Of a stretch of DNA of 64,000 nucleotides, positions 45,804-57,146 are shown piece after piece. Source of the DNA: Anniella stebbinsi (taxonomy: Eukaryota; Chordata; Lepidosauria; Squamata; Anniellidae); the NCBI GenBank assembly GCA_029215795.1, contig JARDYH010000005.1:30324001-30388000 (forward strand), in the 5' to 3' direction. Made by a program: the position numbers and the translations under genes. The notes beneath the pieces were generated by a model. It was not told the origin of the DNA. It saw only the letters and a program-made list of their open reading frames with translations, and searched no databases. Numbering within the stretch: position 1 is the first letter of the stretch; each line of letters opens with the position of its first letter.

Positions 45804-47639
45804 CTGTAAGAGAAATGTATATGTTGTCAACCTTTCATTATACAGATATCTAAAGAATTGGACTTGCCTGCTGAACACACAATTACTTTGCTTTAAATAC
45901 ATAGAAACAAACACACATTTAAACAAGGAGCAATCAAAACAGACCAGTAGCACAAGGCAGATGGTGATAATCAAATGCTATAAAACACAGCAGCCTTGCC
46001 ACACACATCGAAGACATAGCTCTTTGTTGCCATAATCATTTAGATTCTACTCTTCAATGGCCTATCTTAAGGAAGCAGCCAAAATGCTTCTTCCAGTAAC
46101 ATTCATGGAGTCTAAACTACCATTTCTGACCTAAGTGTCTTCCCACTGCCATTCCATCTTAGTGCTCCTACTACTACTGAGGCCAAGTCAGATTCTAAGT
46201 GGCTCATCAACTATTCAAAATCTATTCAAAAATAGAGCAAATCTCATCATCATAGAAAGTATTTAGATTACAGCACTGACTAAGTGCCTACATTAGTGGA
46301 GTTAGCTGCCTAAATAAGATATAACTCTGTCACCCGTAATTCGCCTCTAGGAAGGTTGCTGACCATAAAGCTCTATATAGGATGCATCTGTTTACTATAT
46401 GCTCCAGAACAAGCACTTTCCTAACTACTAGCAGACACCAGGCCTGACCTCTCCTGTTATGAGAATGCATAAGGACACGAGGTCGGGTACCATATCTTTT
46501 GTGGTTTTGGTAATTTCTTGGCCTTTAAGACTGTGAAATGAGTGAAGGACATTTACTTTGCTTTCAAATTTTTCCAACTGTGGTGGCTTGTTTTTTAAAA
46601 TGCAAACTTTGTTATGTCTTTTGCTGCTGATAATGCCTTAAAGTTGTGAAAGTTGCTCGCCTCAAAACAGATTAATACTGACACTTGTTGCTATGTTAGT
46701 CACAGAATACTATCCAGTGGTGTAATGCAGCCAGGGCTCTCAGAGATGCAGCGCTGGCACTTCTTGATTAGCAGGGATGCTGACATCATCTGCCACCCTA
46801 CTCAAAGTTCCCTATGCCTATTGAGCATAGTTTACAATCCTCACAGTAGCTGAATTTTCCCAGGAAGAGTATAACGTTCCTAGTTGGCTTGGTCTTGAAT
46901 GGGCAATTAAGGCCCATTCATATTCCGAAAAACCTGCTCCTGGCGGAGATAAATATTCCTAGAACTGGTTTGTTGATATGGCTCAATACTGCTGCCTGCA
47001 ATTTTGGATTCTTCTTGGCTGCATGGCTATGGGGACTGTTATGATGGATGCCTGTACTTCCAATTTTACCACTACATCACTGACTATGACAGAGTGCAAT
47101 AGACATGCACAATATTTTACAAATGTGAGGTACACAAAGTTCTTCATTTGATAAGGTTATCCAATCTAGAGAGATATAAAATTGCCTCAACTACACTAGT
47201 GTTAAGTACTGCTGTGATTTAGTTGTTCTGTTGTGGCTGTTACTGCTGAAATCTATAACAGAAGAATGAGAACTTTAAGGATGTACAATCTACTTGTGGT
47301 TCCTTTGTACAGTCCAAGATCTACAATAAATTGTTTGCAACTTTAAAATAATAGCTATTTAGAACTGCTCTTGATTTACCAACAGCCCACTTGTACACTT
47401 CCCCATTAAACTACGGAGTGGATTATCTACAACTACAGCTGCTGCTGAGGGACACTCTCTACACCAAAGGCTTCCTTTCCTACATGCCTAAGGTTGGAAT
47501 GTAAGGAGTATACGATGGATTGGTTTTTATTACATGCTACCTCAAAAGATTAGATGCAGTATACTTATGTACACCAGTTGCTGGAGCACACAGATAGGAA
47601 GGTGCTGCTGCGCTCATGTCCTGCTTGTAGATTTCCCAT

Positions 47640-47722
47640 GGGCTAGTTGGCCACTGTGTGAACAGAATACTCAACTAGATGGACCCTTGCTCTGTTCCAG
47701 CATGGCTCTTCTTATGTTCTTG
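47640..47722 (+). repeat. Retroelement 3' fragment, copy 2 (partner at 8318)
   Basis: GTTGGCCACTGTGTGAACAG, an ACTAGATGGACCC core and CCAGCATGGCTCTTCTTATG match 8318-8400 in order and strand. Confidence 0.55.
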
Positions 47723-47887
47723 ATAGCCACAAGACTGTCACAGAGTTCTTCATGCAGAGAAAGCAAATACTGAGAAAGGAAAGTACAGTCTACTTGGACT
47801 CTTCCAAATAGGACTGAGCCTTTAATTCTTGGCCACCCTCTATTCAGCAGTAGCCTTTGTTACAGAAGGATTTCTTTAAAAGTGTAG

Positions 47888-48231
47888 GGTCCCCTCTACA
47901 AGGATTCGCTTTTGCGCCTGGTTAGGCGATTATGCGCATAATCGCTGAAGCGCATTTACGCCTAATACCTCTGCATGAGAGGCGGCGAAGCGTATTAACA
48001 GATGACCAAAATGCGCTTTACAAGTAGTTAATGCGCATAAGCGCTTGTTCACATAGTCAAAATGCGCTTTAATGGCTGGAGCAAAATAAAACTCGCTGTT
48101 TAACGCGCATTCGATAATGCGCATAATCGGAGAGATAACACGCCTCTACACCCGATTTGCGCTCCGTTCTTGTAGAGGTAAATTTTTTAAAGCGCCTTGA
48201 AAGAGCTTTAAACCTCTCTTGTAGAGGCAGC
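47888..48231 (-). mobile_element. GCGC-rich inverted-repeat element (MITE), copy 1
   Basis: The ends GGTCCCCTCTACAAG and CTTGTAGAGGCAGC are inverted. The interior is full of AATGCGCATAAT, AAAGCGC and GCGCATTA palindromic words, unusual in this AT-rich background. Copies 2 (53947-54275) and 3 (59738-60052) are in the opposite orientation. No open frame beyond chance. Confidence 0.7.
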
Positions 48232-49475
48232 CTCGGTCTGTATACAGGAGCAATTAAAGGAAACTGTGCCAGATGCAGAACCGTTTCCTCCCCTGGGTTG
48301 TCTGCTCTATTAAATACAATACAGCTTAGGGAAGCTCACACTAAGGAACTAATACACCATAATAAGCTTAACAACAGCATCTTGCTAATTTACTCTGGAA
48401 GCCCCATTCCAAGCAACCAAACTGTGCAAATTAATAAGGAAGCATATAAGCTGAGATAACACATGGTGGGCATTTGACTCATTTTGGGAACAGAGCATTA
48501 TAAGCATTCCACAGCACATTCCACAGCATCAGAGAGAGCACACAGCAAAATGCACGTGTGTCTCAAGCCCTCAGTGTGACATGAAGAATGCAGTGCTTTT
48601 GACATGCAAATTAAAGGATGTGCAGATTGACACATTATTGGGTTTATTAAACATTTCTCCCCACCTCCTATATCCACCTAGGACATTTTATGTGAATATT
48701 TAAAGAGACAGGTGCTGACACATCCTCCCCCCCGCCCCCACAACTCCATCCTGTGCTCCTGTTCCTTGCATGTGCTGGTCATGCACATCAAGCAAGCGCT
48801 TAGTAACCATAGGGAGGAAAGCCACAAGAATGCCTATAAACTTAGTTATTCACTCTTTCAAATCAGCAGGAAGAGGCCTTTTATTCAAGCCATCCATTTA
48901 GCTGTAGGAAAAAGGGAACAAAAAAGGAAATTATTTTTGAGTCCAATGCGTTTGACTTTTAAGTGAGCTCACCTTTTATTGGGGAAGGCGCTTCCAACAA
49001 GCTAAGAGGTTACCAGGTGAGGATTCAGAACGGTTGCCTGGACATGCAGCAATCTGCTCAAGGAGGACTAGGAAGCTTGCTAACAGCTCTCCAGAAGTCA
49101 GGCTCATACATATGCATCCCCCCAAATTATCAGCATGTGAGAAACCTACATATATGCATTTCCCTTCAGCAATTCCCTAGTTTAATTAAATAATCAAAGA
49201 TGCATGAGGACTGGACTTCACCACTGAAGGTAAGTAACACTCACATATGGTTTCACTTTTCAAATGATACTGAAAGCAGGCACAAATTATAGGGCAGGGA
49301 AAATTTTAATGCAGGGCTAAGGAGCTCCTGCATTTGCTACAGGAAGATCTGCTGCATGTAATGGGAGTTAATTTTTTTAAGTGACAGCAGGTTTTTAAAC
49401 ACACAACACACCCACACACCCACACACACCTTTAAATAAACTGGAATGGTTCTGGAGTCCCAAGGAACATTAAAC

Positions 49476-49652
49476 CAGTGGTCTTCAACCAATAGGTAAT
49501 GAACCCACAGAGGATTGTGGGATCAGTCCAGATGGATCACGGCAAAACTGTTGCCGCCGTATTGGGCAATTTTGAAATTCTGAAAGTGGGTCCCATGTTG
49601 TAGGTTGGGAGTTTGAGGTGGCTCTTGGGACTGGACCAGTTGAAGACCATTG
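49476..49652. mobile_element. hAT (Charlie-like ends) MITE with perfect 8-bp target duplication
   Basis: CAGTGGTCTTCAACC at the left and GTTGAAGACCATTG at the right are inverted, close to the CAGTGGTTCTCAACC ends of Charlie-type hAT elements. CATTAAAC flanks both sides (49468-49475 and 49653-49660). 177 bp. Confidence 0.85.
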
Positions 49653-49681
49653 CATTAAACTAAGGGTACCTCTAGATGGTC

Positions 49682-49764
49682 GCTTTTCCCCACAGTAGCT
49701 TCGGAGTGGCAGCAGGTGGATTACATGACACTGCCGTCACTCCAAAGCTACTGCGGGGAAAAGC
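49682..49764. repeat. Hairpin, about 31-34-base arms
   Basis: GCTTTTCCCCACAGTAGCTT at the left pairs with AAGCTACTGCGGGGAAAAGC at the right, the arms continuing through GGAGTG and CACTCC. The loop is about 18 bases. Probably one end or the core of an inverted-repeat element whose outer limits I could not fix. Confidence 0.55.
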
Positions 49765-50396
49765 TCCAAAGCTCCGCTCTAAAAAAGTTGGGCATTTACC
49801 CTGACTTTTTTAGCTTGGAGTGGGCTGGGCAGGGAAAGGGGTGGACCAGCGAGCCATAAGCTCGCTGCACTGCCTCCGCAGTTCTCCCCCCATTTAAAAA
49901 AACAAAAATAAAAATAAACTTACCTTGGAGTAGGGGGGCTGATGTTCCCAGCTGCCGCTGGGCAGGCACAGAAGCAGCGGCAGTGGCAGGAAAACCCGCT
50001 GTGGCGCTCCTTCTGCTGTAGATGGGCAGAAGGAGCGTCAATGCAGGGAGCACTGCCTGCCGCCACTGCTGCGCGGCGGAAGAGGCACCGTGAAGAGGAG
50101 GGCCAAGTGAGAGGAAAACACTGCATAATATTTTAGATGGTTAGAAGAACAGGCTGCAGTCCTGAATACAGACTGCTTAAATCCCATTAGCTTCAATGAG
50201 ATTTAAGCAACCTAGGTATGTATAGGATTGCAGCCATATTGAAGAGCGGGATGTTACTTACTCAGGTCAGGCCTAAGACATTATGCTGCTCAAGACAATC
50301 TTCCACTGTACCTGAGGCAGCAGGTAATTAAGGGGCACAAGTCAGGCCATGTGGCATACAGGGCTCTATATTCGAACAGAGGAGAACAACTGGAGC

Positions 50397-50420
50397 GTGT
50401 GTGTGTGTGTGTGTGTGTGT
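50397..50420. repeat. (GT)n microsatellite
   Basis: Twelve GT units. Confidence 0.9.
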
Positions 50421-51203
50421 TCATTCAAGAATAACAGCTGAAGGTGTGTGGCACTGCTACCCTCCAGCATCTGCTGCTTGAGGCAATCGCCTATTGGTAA
50501 GGATGAGCCCTAGACTCAGCTTTGCCAGCATCTGGCCAGTCCAAGTGTAGAAGTTTCTCTTGTCTTTTGCATTTGCTTAGCATTTAGCAACTGAGGATAT
50601 CCACTTTCAACAAAAACCTGTTATGGAAGAGAGAGTCTGCACTTCCAGTTTAACACAGAGTAGCAGGGAAGAAAAGCCGCGAAGTATAGGTTTCCATGAC
50701 TTGCCCAAAGGTAGTGAAAAGACACAATCCTCCACAAACATCTTCTGCACAAAGAAGCCCCACTGTAACAAATAAGCACTGTGCAATAGGAGGCACACAC
50801 ACGCACACACCCTTGGTGGGTTCTGCATAGGAAAAGTTCTTTGTGGATCATGCCCCAATAATGCTTGAGCTACAGCATTAAAGACAAAATGACAATGCTT
50901 CTCAGAAACAATCTAACTACCAAAGAATTAAACAAAATAAGATTTAGGTAGCCTCTCCTAAGAAAGAGAAAGTATATGAATCTTGGTCAGTATGCTTTAC
51001 AGTTAAACATTAGGTTTAGATTCAGTTCTATTTTCCATGACCTTATATTCAGAACCTTAACACAGCCTGCAACCAATTTGCATCAGTAGATACAACTCCA
51101 TTTCCAGATGCTGTGGTTTTATAACGTTCCGGGTGTGCCTCTTCAAGCAGTTCCATTCCAAGAGAAGTTGTTTTGATCTTCAGCCAACACAATCATCCCT
51201 TAC

Positions 51204-51311
51204 CTTCTCCCCATCCTGTTGGGGAAACAAATCTTCAGAGCTTGGTGGCAAATTCTCCTTCTGTTCACCATTGTAGTTCTTATCTTCGTGTTCACTGGCT
51301 TGAATCTCATT
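51204..51311 (-). CDS. LIMA1: LIMA1 exon (linker, QKEN motif)
   Basis: 108 bases in phase 0, acceptor ATTCTATAG, donor AAG|GTAAGG. It encodes NEIQASEHEDKNYNGEQKEN and then LPPSSEDLFPQQDGEK. It matches the mammalian NELKAS..EQKENVPP..EGEK segment in length and landmarks. Acidic, probably disordered. Confidence 0.9.
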
Positions 51312-51380
51312 CTATAGAATGACAAAGCACTTGAGCATTTGTATATTTTAATCTTTGGAGAAAGGATTGCTTGAGTCTCT

Positions 51381-51748
51381 GAGCATCATCAGACGGGTGG
51401 GGGGTGGGATTGTGTTTCCCTACTGTCGCTTTGCCTTTTGCTTCCGTCCCACAGTAGGGACGAGAACTTCCTCTTTCGTCACATGGGGAAGAAAGAGGAA
51501 GCAAACAACGACCACATGGCCCATTCAGTGGACGTTTTTAGCGCGCTGCTTCTCCTGCTCACAGCAGGAAATAGCGGCAAGTTTCACTTCAGCCCCCCAA
51601 ATTGGATTTTCTCTGTCTTATTTTATGAAGGAAAAAAGACCCAAAGGAGTGGGAGACGTGCGGGAGGCAGACAGCGTCAAAAGGTCCTGCGAAAAACCGT
51701 GAGTAGCCAGTAACGAGTGGGCTATAAAACGCTCATCTGATGACACTC
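51381..51748. mobile_element. Inverted-repeat DNA element (MITE-like)
   Basis: GAGCATCATCAGACG at the left and CATCTGATGACACTC at the right are inverted (core TCATCAGAYG). About 0.37 kb, moderately GC-rich interior, no coding capacity. It ends only 70 bases upstream of the acceptor of exon 51204-51311. Confidence 0.55.
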
Positions 51749-52494
51749 TCTTTGGGGAAAAAAAAACAGATTTCTGCATGAAAGTAGAAGATGGCACTGA
51801 AGATGGAAGAAGCATATGTTAAACATACACACACACCCCTTCCATACCACACTACATCCATATCTAGAATATGTATCTCCTATATATATTTATTACAGGT
51901 ACTTTTTATATCAATCTTCCATCACATCTCCAAGGTGATTTACAAAAACAATAAAACAATAAAAATGAAAGAAGTTACAAAAATCCTGAAAACAGCATAT
52001 AAACAGTCAGCAGGGTTAAAATTGTATGTAAAAAGTGCAGGAAGATAAAAAGCTATTTGGCACTGAAATGACAATAAAGGTATGCATAAGGTGGAACTCT
52101 CCGGGAAGAGAGCTCCACAACAGGGGCACTAGCTGCCAGCCTCACATTGGATAGTGGGGCATCCGCAGGAGGCCTTCTACTTTAGATCTTAACACACCCT
52201 CTCTTCTTCAAATAATTGCCTTTAAAGCTTGTATAGATTCCCCCCCCCCCCGCAGCCCCCCAGCAGCAATAGGCAGAACTTTCCTTTTAGCAGGATATCG
52301 GCATTGGCCGAAATCATGTAACAGTAGCATTAACTGTACAAATGTAATGGAAGGTGCCTTGCTGCAGGGGAGAGAAGCCCAGTTGTACCCTAAAAAAAGA
52401 GGGAGATGCAAACTCCAGATGTGAGTTGCAGGAGGCGCAGAAAGCCACCATTTACCTTGCTGCCGGAAGCAGCCTGAAATCACCCTGAAATCAA

Positions 52495-52690
52495 AAGGAG
52501 GGTCTGTGGCTCAGTGGGAGAACACCTGCTTTGCATGCAGAAGGTCCCAGGTTCAAGCCCCAGTGTCTCCAGGTAGGGCTGGAAAAACTTGTGGCTGAAT
52601 CATTGGAGAACCACTGCTGCCAATCGGTGTCAACAATACTGGACTAGATGGATCAAGGTTCTGACTTGGTATAATGCAGTTTCCTATGTT
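52495..52690 (+). mobile_element. tRNA-derived squamate SINE
   Basis: tRNA-like head with an A box in TGGCTCAGTGGGAGAACACC and a B box in CCAGGTTCAAGCCCC, then GTCTCCAGGTAGGGCTGG, GAGAACCACTGCTGCC, and a tail AATGCAGTTTCCTATGTTCC. Same family as 16914-17092. Antisense to LIMA1. The 3' third diverges from a tRNA, so this is not a tRNA gene. Confidence 0.75.
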
Positions 52691-53089
52691 CCATGACACA
52701 CGAAGGATTTCTTTTAATGGTTTATTGAATGACAGAGCATTGCAACAGGGAAAGTAATAGTCCCAAACTATTGCTTCTCCCACCACATAAGGGGTATATC
52801 GGCACCCAGATATCACAGTGGTGAAGAGTTCACTCTTCACAGATCTTACCAAGTTTTTTTAAAAGGCTTTAAACAGCGTTACAAGAACTGCATCAGCACA
52901 AGCTGGGAGACTGCATCTCATGTTAGCACTGGCAGGCACTATTAAACTGGTGCTCATGACAGGGATGTAACAGTGGGTTGTATTCCAGTGTTGACATTGT
53001 GCAAGCAGAAATCAAGATCCACACTATACACAAGAGGAGAATCCAGTTAAAGTTCTGCTAATGGTACATTGTATTTAGGTATGTTAGAC

Positions 53090-53131
53090 ACCTTTTACTG
53101 GAAAACTGACACCTTTTACTGGAAAACTGGA
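53090..53131 (+). repeat. Tandem duplication of a 21-base unit
   Basis: ACACCTTTTACTGGAAAACTG occurs twice head to tail with no mismatch apart from the junction, directly left of a hAT-like element. Confidence 0.8.
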
Positions 53132-53152
53132 AAGGACGGTCATACAGTGGCT

Positions 53153-53657
53153 CAATTCAGACGACGCATTAGGCAACGGAGGAAGGGGGGAACAACCGTC
53201 AGTTGTGTTGCTTATTTTGTCGTTTGGAGGGCAACACATAACGCACACACAACTGACAGTACGTTAATCAGGCACTTTAAACAACGGAGCGAAACAACGG
53301 GCTTGCACGTTGTTTAGCCCGAAGCCCCGTTGTTTAAAGTGTCGTCCGAATTCAGCCCCCTCTCTCTCCGTGGACTATTCCGTTTCGGGAATAGAGTTCT
53401 GCTGCCTAGAGCAGCCAAAAAACCCCAGCCGCTCTATGCAGCCAGCAGAACTCACAGTGCCTGCTGGAATACAGCTGGAGGACACAGGGAGGAGAGGCTG
53501 CAACCAAAATGGTCACCGCAAGTTCGTAGCAGCCGGCGCATTTGCTGGTGCCGAGCAGAGCTGGCTGCAGCATGTCGTCTGTGAAGCTCCTCCTGCCTAA
53601 CGCACAGTCAGTACATTATTTACCCCTCCGCTGCCTAATATGTCGTACGAATTGAGC
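53153..53657. mobile_element. hAT-like element with three copies of its end
   Basis: The left end CAATTCAGACGACGCATTAG and the right end CTAATATGTCGTACGAATTG are inverted over about 34 bases. CAGTGGCT flanks both sides (53145-53152 and 53658-53665), an 8-bp target duplication. A third end (GTGTCGTCCGAATTCAGCC, about 53339-53357) lies inside in the right-end orientation, so a 0.2-kb element seems to be contained in a 0.5-kb one. The interior is CpG-rich. Confidence 0.75.
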
Positions 53658-53946
53658 CAGTGGCTACGGTTTGAAGCTTGAGTGCTGGGGAGAGACTAGA
53701 TTTCTTACAATGGAGATGCAAATTGAAGAGAGAAAATGTTCAGGAGGGAACAAATTTTGTCTTGGCTTAATAACTGCAGGCAGCACTGACTCGTCCCTGC
53801 ACCCACTGAGTTCTGCAAAAGCCCAGCGAAAAGGGGGGGAAATCTCCATTGCCCTTTTCCCCAAGCCCTCAGTGCACTGCAGAGAATGCAGGAAAGAGAA
53901 GGATGCTTTCTCTGCCATCAGGCTAGGTGCAACTGGGCTGTCTGTG

Positions 53947-54275
53947 GGTGCTTCTACAAGAGCGATTTAAAGCTCTTTCAAAGCGCATTACCGATTTTAC
54001 CTCCACATGAATGGAGCGCAAATCGGGTGTTGAGGTGCTTTTTCTGTCCGATTATGCGCATTATCAAATGCACGTTAAATAGCGGGAGTTAAAGCGCCTT
54101 ATGACCATCTAAACAAGCGATGTTCCGCATGTAAACAACTTTAAAGCATGTTTCATACAACCGGTAATGCGCTTCACCGCCTCCCGTGTATAGGGATTAG
54201 GCGTAAAAGTGATTGGGAGAAGATGCGCATAAACGGCCAACCGGGCATCAAACCGAAATCTTGTAGAGGGGACCA
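53947..54275 (+). mobile_element. GCGC-rich inverted-repeat element (MITE), copy 2
   Basis: It begins GGTGCTTCTACAAGAGCGAT and ends CTTGTAGAGGGGACCA. It shares with copies 1 and 3 the order TTTAAAGCTCTTTCAA, GGAGCGCAAATCG, ATTATGCGCATTATC and TAATGCGCTTCACC. It lies in the LIMA1 intron. Confidence 0.7.
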
Positions 54276-56304
54276 CTGCTTCTACAGAAGCCCAGTGGGA
54301 AGGGGAAAAAACTGTGTCTCCCCAAGTTCTCTACTTCACCAGACTCAAGAGCAGGATCTATGCATTTATTCCATGGGACAGAGGTATGTATCAGAGAAAG
54401 GAGGGGCATTCAACCTAAAACAGCTCCAAAAGGCAGGATGTTACAGCTCAGAAGCATTAGACACATGGGCTTTTCACACTGAACCTCCTATACGTCTAAT
54501 TCTTTAACTGAAACTCTTAAGTCGCCAGATCTATTACTTACTCTATTACTAACTCTACACAGCAATTGTTACTAATGGCCTTCAGAAAATAAGACACTGA
54601 ACTCTGACCCAAGCCAGCTGTTCAGGCTTTACCACAAATTAGCATTGTAGTCACTAAATGAGTATACATCCCTTCAGACTGAAACAACAAGGTTTCCCCC
54701 CCCCCCTCCGGCCTTTTCATAAGAATCTTATAACAAGTGAGGGGGCTTTTAAGAGATATTGCCATCCAGTATACTGAACACAGTTCATACAGGTTCAGTC
54801 AGCATAATATTTCTCTTTCTTTCTTCCTTTTAAGGGCCATGGCACATTTTATTTCGTTTTACATCCTCGTTAAATTTTTTAGCTTACACTCCATTTAACC
54901 AACTGCTGCTTATAATATTTTACTTAAGCAGCACAAAATGTATCTGGTTGACATTTCTCTTCCCCTCAAAAATGGAAGCTGCCACATACACTGCAGTATC
55001 TGAGAACTGATGCTGGTTCTGTCCTAAGTGTTTGCACCCATGCTCAAGAACAATGCTCAGTGCAACTAACCATGAAGGCACATGTGCATAGAACCCTATG
55101 GAATGAGATGGAAGTTGCAGCACAAAACTGCAGGCAGACAAAAAGTCAGGCACCACCAAACCACTGCTCTGCTTCAAAATCACCCACCCTCAAAGCTGTC
55201 TATTTCTTCAAAGGGGGAACTGGGGTTTTGTTACACACATTTCCATGCAACCCCCAGATAGCTTCTTCTGAGTTGGGATACTTGACCTCCTCACTCATTA
55301 TTAAGGTCTAGGCACACTCATGTGACAAGTCGCTGCATTGGCTAATGCATTTCCTAGAAGCCGGTAAAGTACTGACACCTGTTATTTGAGAAAGCAGAAA
55401 ACTGGACACAGAGCAAAGGAAAGGAAAGGTTTAAGAAGAAGAACCAGCCATTAGCAGTTAAGCAGATTTGTTAAACTAGGTGCAAGTACCCATGCCATTA
55501 AATTCCTTTCAGCTACTGAACTAGAGCATAAGAATTACAGTGCTGCATATGAGAAGAAGAAATCCTCACGTTCAAGCGAAGAGCATTCCAATAGCAAGGT
55601 ATAGACAGTTTCTTGCACTGCAGGTTTGAGAAGCATAAGAATCTGAGGAGTCCCCTTGGGCATAGGAGAGTGGAAAACTGGACCATCTTCCCTATTGCAC
55701 ATATAATCTGATTGTACTGCATCAGTCTGCCTAGAGCAACAGCGCCAAATTCTTTGCAGGGTGCTGCAAGAATTAGAATTCATTATTAGAGGCTCCTGTG
55801 AGTCCTTAAAATACCCACCCAAAGTCTATCGGCTGCATCTCTGTATGATTTACTGCTCCAGCTTTGCCTTCTTTCTAATCAATCTCTACTGGGAGAAGGT
55901 GATTATGCTGCATTTTCTGTACTGAAAGTAATGGAATCATTCCATCAATTCTGATGCTGCCTGTTTCATCTGCCTGAGTCCTAGCTCTGGTCTTGCTTCC
56001 TCCTAATCAGAAGGCAGGCCCAGAGCAGTGATTCATGCAGAAGATGGAGGAGGTGAGCTCCTCTGAAGGAACTCGATTTTTCCTCTAGCACACTCTAAAA
56101 CTAAATTTTGACAGCTCAAGGAGTGAAGCATCTCTCCAATATTAAATCAGAAAAACACCAGCATGGCTGAATTACCATGAGCCCTGGGAGCACCAACACA
56201 ACCCTCCCATTTTGAACAAAGCAGCATGCAATCTCCTCACCCAACCTGATGGGAAACTTAAAATCCCTGCTAGTTCTTTCCTTGCAAAACAATTTGTTCT
56301 ACTG

Positions 56305-56424
56305 CAGGAGTGGGAAGGCTATGGCACTCCAAATGTTGTTGGACTGCAACTCCCATCATCCCTGGCTGGGCTGATGGGGGCCAAAATCCAACAACACCTG
56401 GAGGGTTGTGGGTTCTCCACCTTG
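56305..56424. mobile_element. hAT-like MITE
   Basis: CAGGAGTGGG and CTCCACCTTG ends, with inner arms CCAAATGTTGTTGGACTGCA and TCCAACAACACCTGGAGGG. Same family style as 39930-40062. No clear target duplication. Confidence 0.5.
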
Positions 56425-56991
56425 CTCTGCCATCACCTCCTCTCACGGCCAAACATTTGCCTAGCAGGTACAGATCAGGTCTAGAATATCAGTGTGAATG
56501 AACAACATTGTTATGAATGGACTGGAGAAGGGGACAGGTAAAGAAAATGAAGAAAGTTGGTTACATAATGCACAAGGACAATGAATAAGGAAAAACTGGA
56601 GAGAAAGGAGACTGCAATACTTTGGGCAAGTCACATCACCTTTTCAACCTCAGCTTTTCCCCTCATTCTCAGCAGGTTAGCAAGTGGATCTCCTATTGCA
56701 TATTGAGATCCACAGAGGCAGAGTGCTAGGCACATGCAAAGGAAGAGAACAGCAGCATCCAAAAGCAGGGGGGGAGGAGGAGTCTGAACACTGTTCCAGT
56801 GCTTTTAAAAAGAAACAACATACACCACACAAAACAGGTACACAAATCCCTACTACCATCATCAGTCAAGAATCTGAGCGTCCTGCTTCTTTCAATGCAA
56901 GATCAGTGGGCATATTTCTCTCAGGCAGAGCACTCTGGCAAAACAGCCAGAAGAAAAAGGGAGAGGAGACCTTAAAGGAAAGGGGACCTAC

Positions 56992-57146
56992 CACATGACT
57001 ACTAGAGCTGCCCTGTTTGGACACAGCTGCTTGGTACTTAGCAAGCCTATCCTTGATTGATGTTTCTGACAAGCGAGGGATGTCCTGGTTCCTCCTGCTC
57101 TCTGGCTTCTCTGGGCTGGATGTTGGAGAGGTGCATACCAGATGAC
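56992..57146 (-). CDS. LIMA1: LIMA1 exon (SETSIKDRLAKYQAAVSKQ segment)
   Basis: 155 bases, acceptor TTTGTTCTAG, donor GTG|GTAGGT. It begins with two bases joining the previous exon's G to form Gly. It encodes an EKPESRRNQDIPRLSETSI block and then KDRLAKYQAAVSKQGSSS, almost identical to mammalian EPLIN. This helical segment belongs to the N-terminal actin-binding region ahead of the LIM domain. Confidence 0.95.

Larger units (their letters stand above)
45804..51203 (-). other. LIMA1: LIMA1 intron (5.4 kb)
   Basis: Phase 0. It contains, from right to left, a GT microsatellite, a hairpin at 49682-49764, a hAT MITE (49476-49652), a GCGC-rich inverted-repeat element (47888-48231) and a retroelement end (47640-47722). 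45804-47640 and 48232-49475 show no coding feature. Confidence 0.8.
51312..56991 (-). other. LIMA1: LIMA1 intron (5.7 kb)
   Basis: Phase 0. It holds inverted-repeat elements at 51381-51748, 53153-53657, 53947-54275 and 56305-56424 and a SINE at 52495-52690. 54276-56300 has no recognised feature; the 95-residue minus-strand frame at 55535-55822 lacks splice and family support. Confidence 0.8.

Noticed and set aside
52495..52570. Possible tRNA gene
   Set aside because: A- and B-box words are present, but the sequence continues into a SINE body and tail shared with 16914-17092, and it does not fold as a full tRNA.
55535..55822. 95-residue minus-strand frame in a LIMA1 intron as an extra exon
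   Set aside because: The flanking LIMA1 exons already join in phase, no convincing acceptor and donor bracket it, and it matches no EPLIN segment I know.
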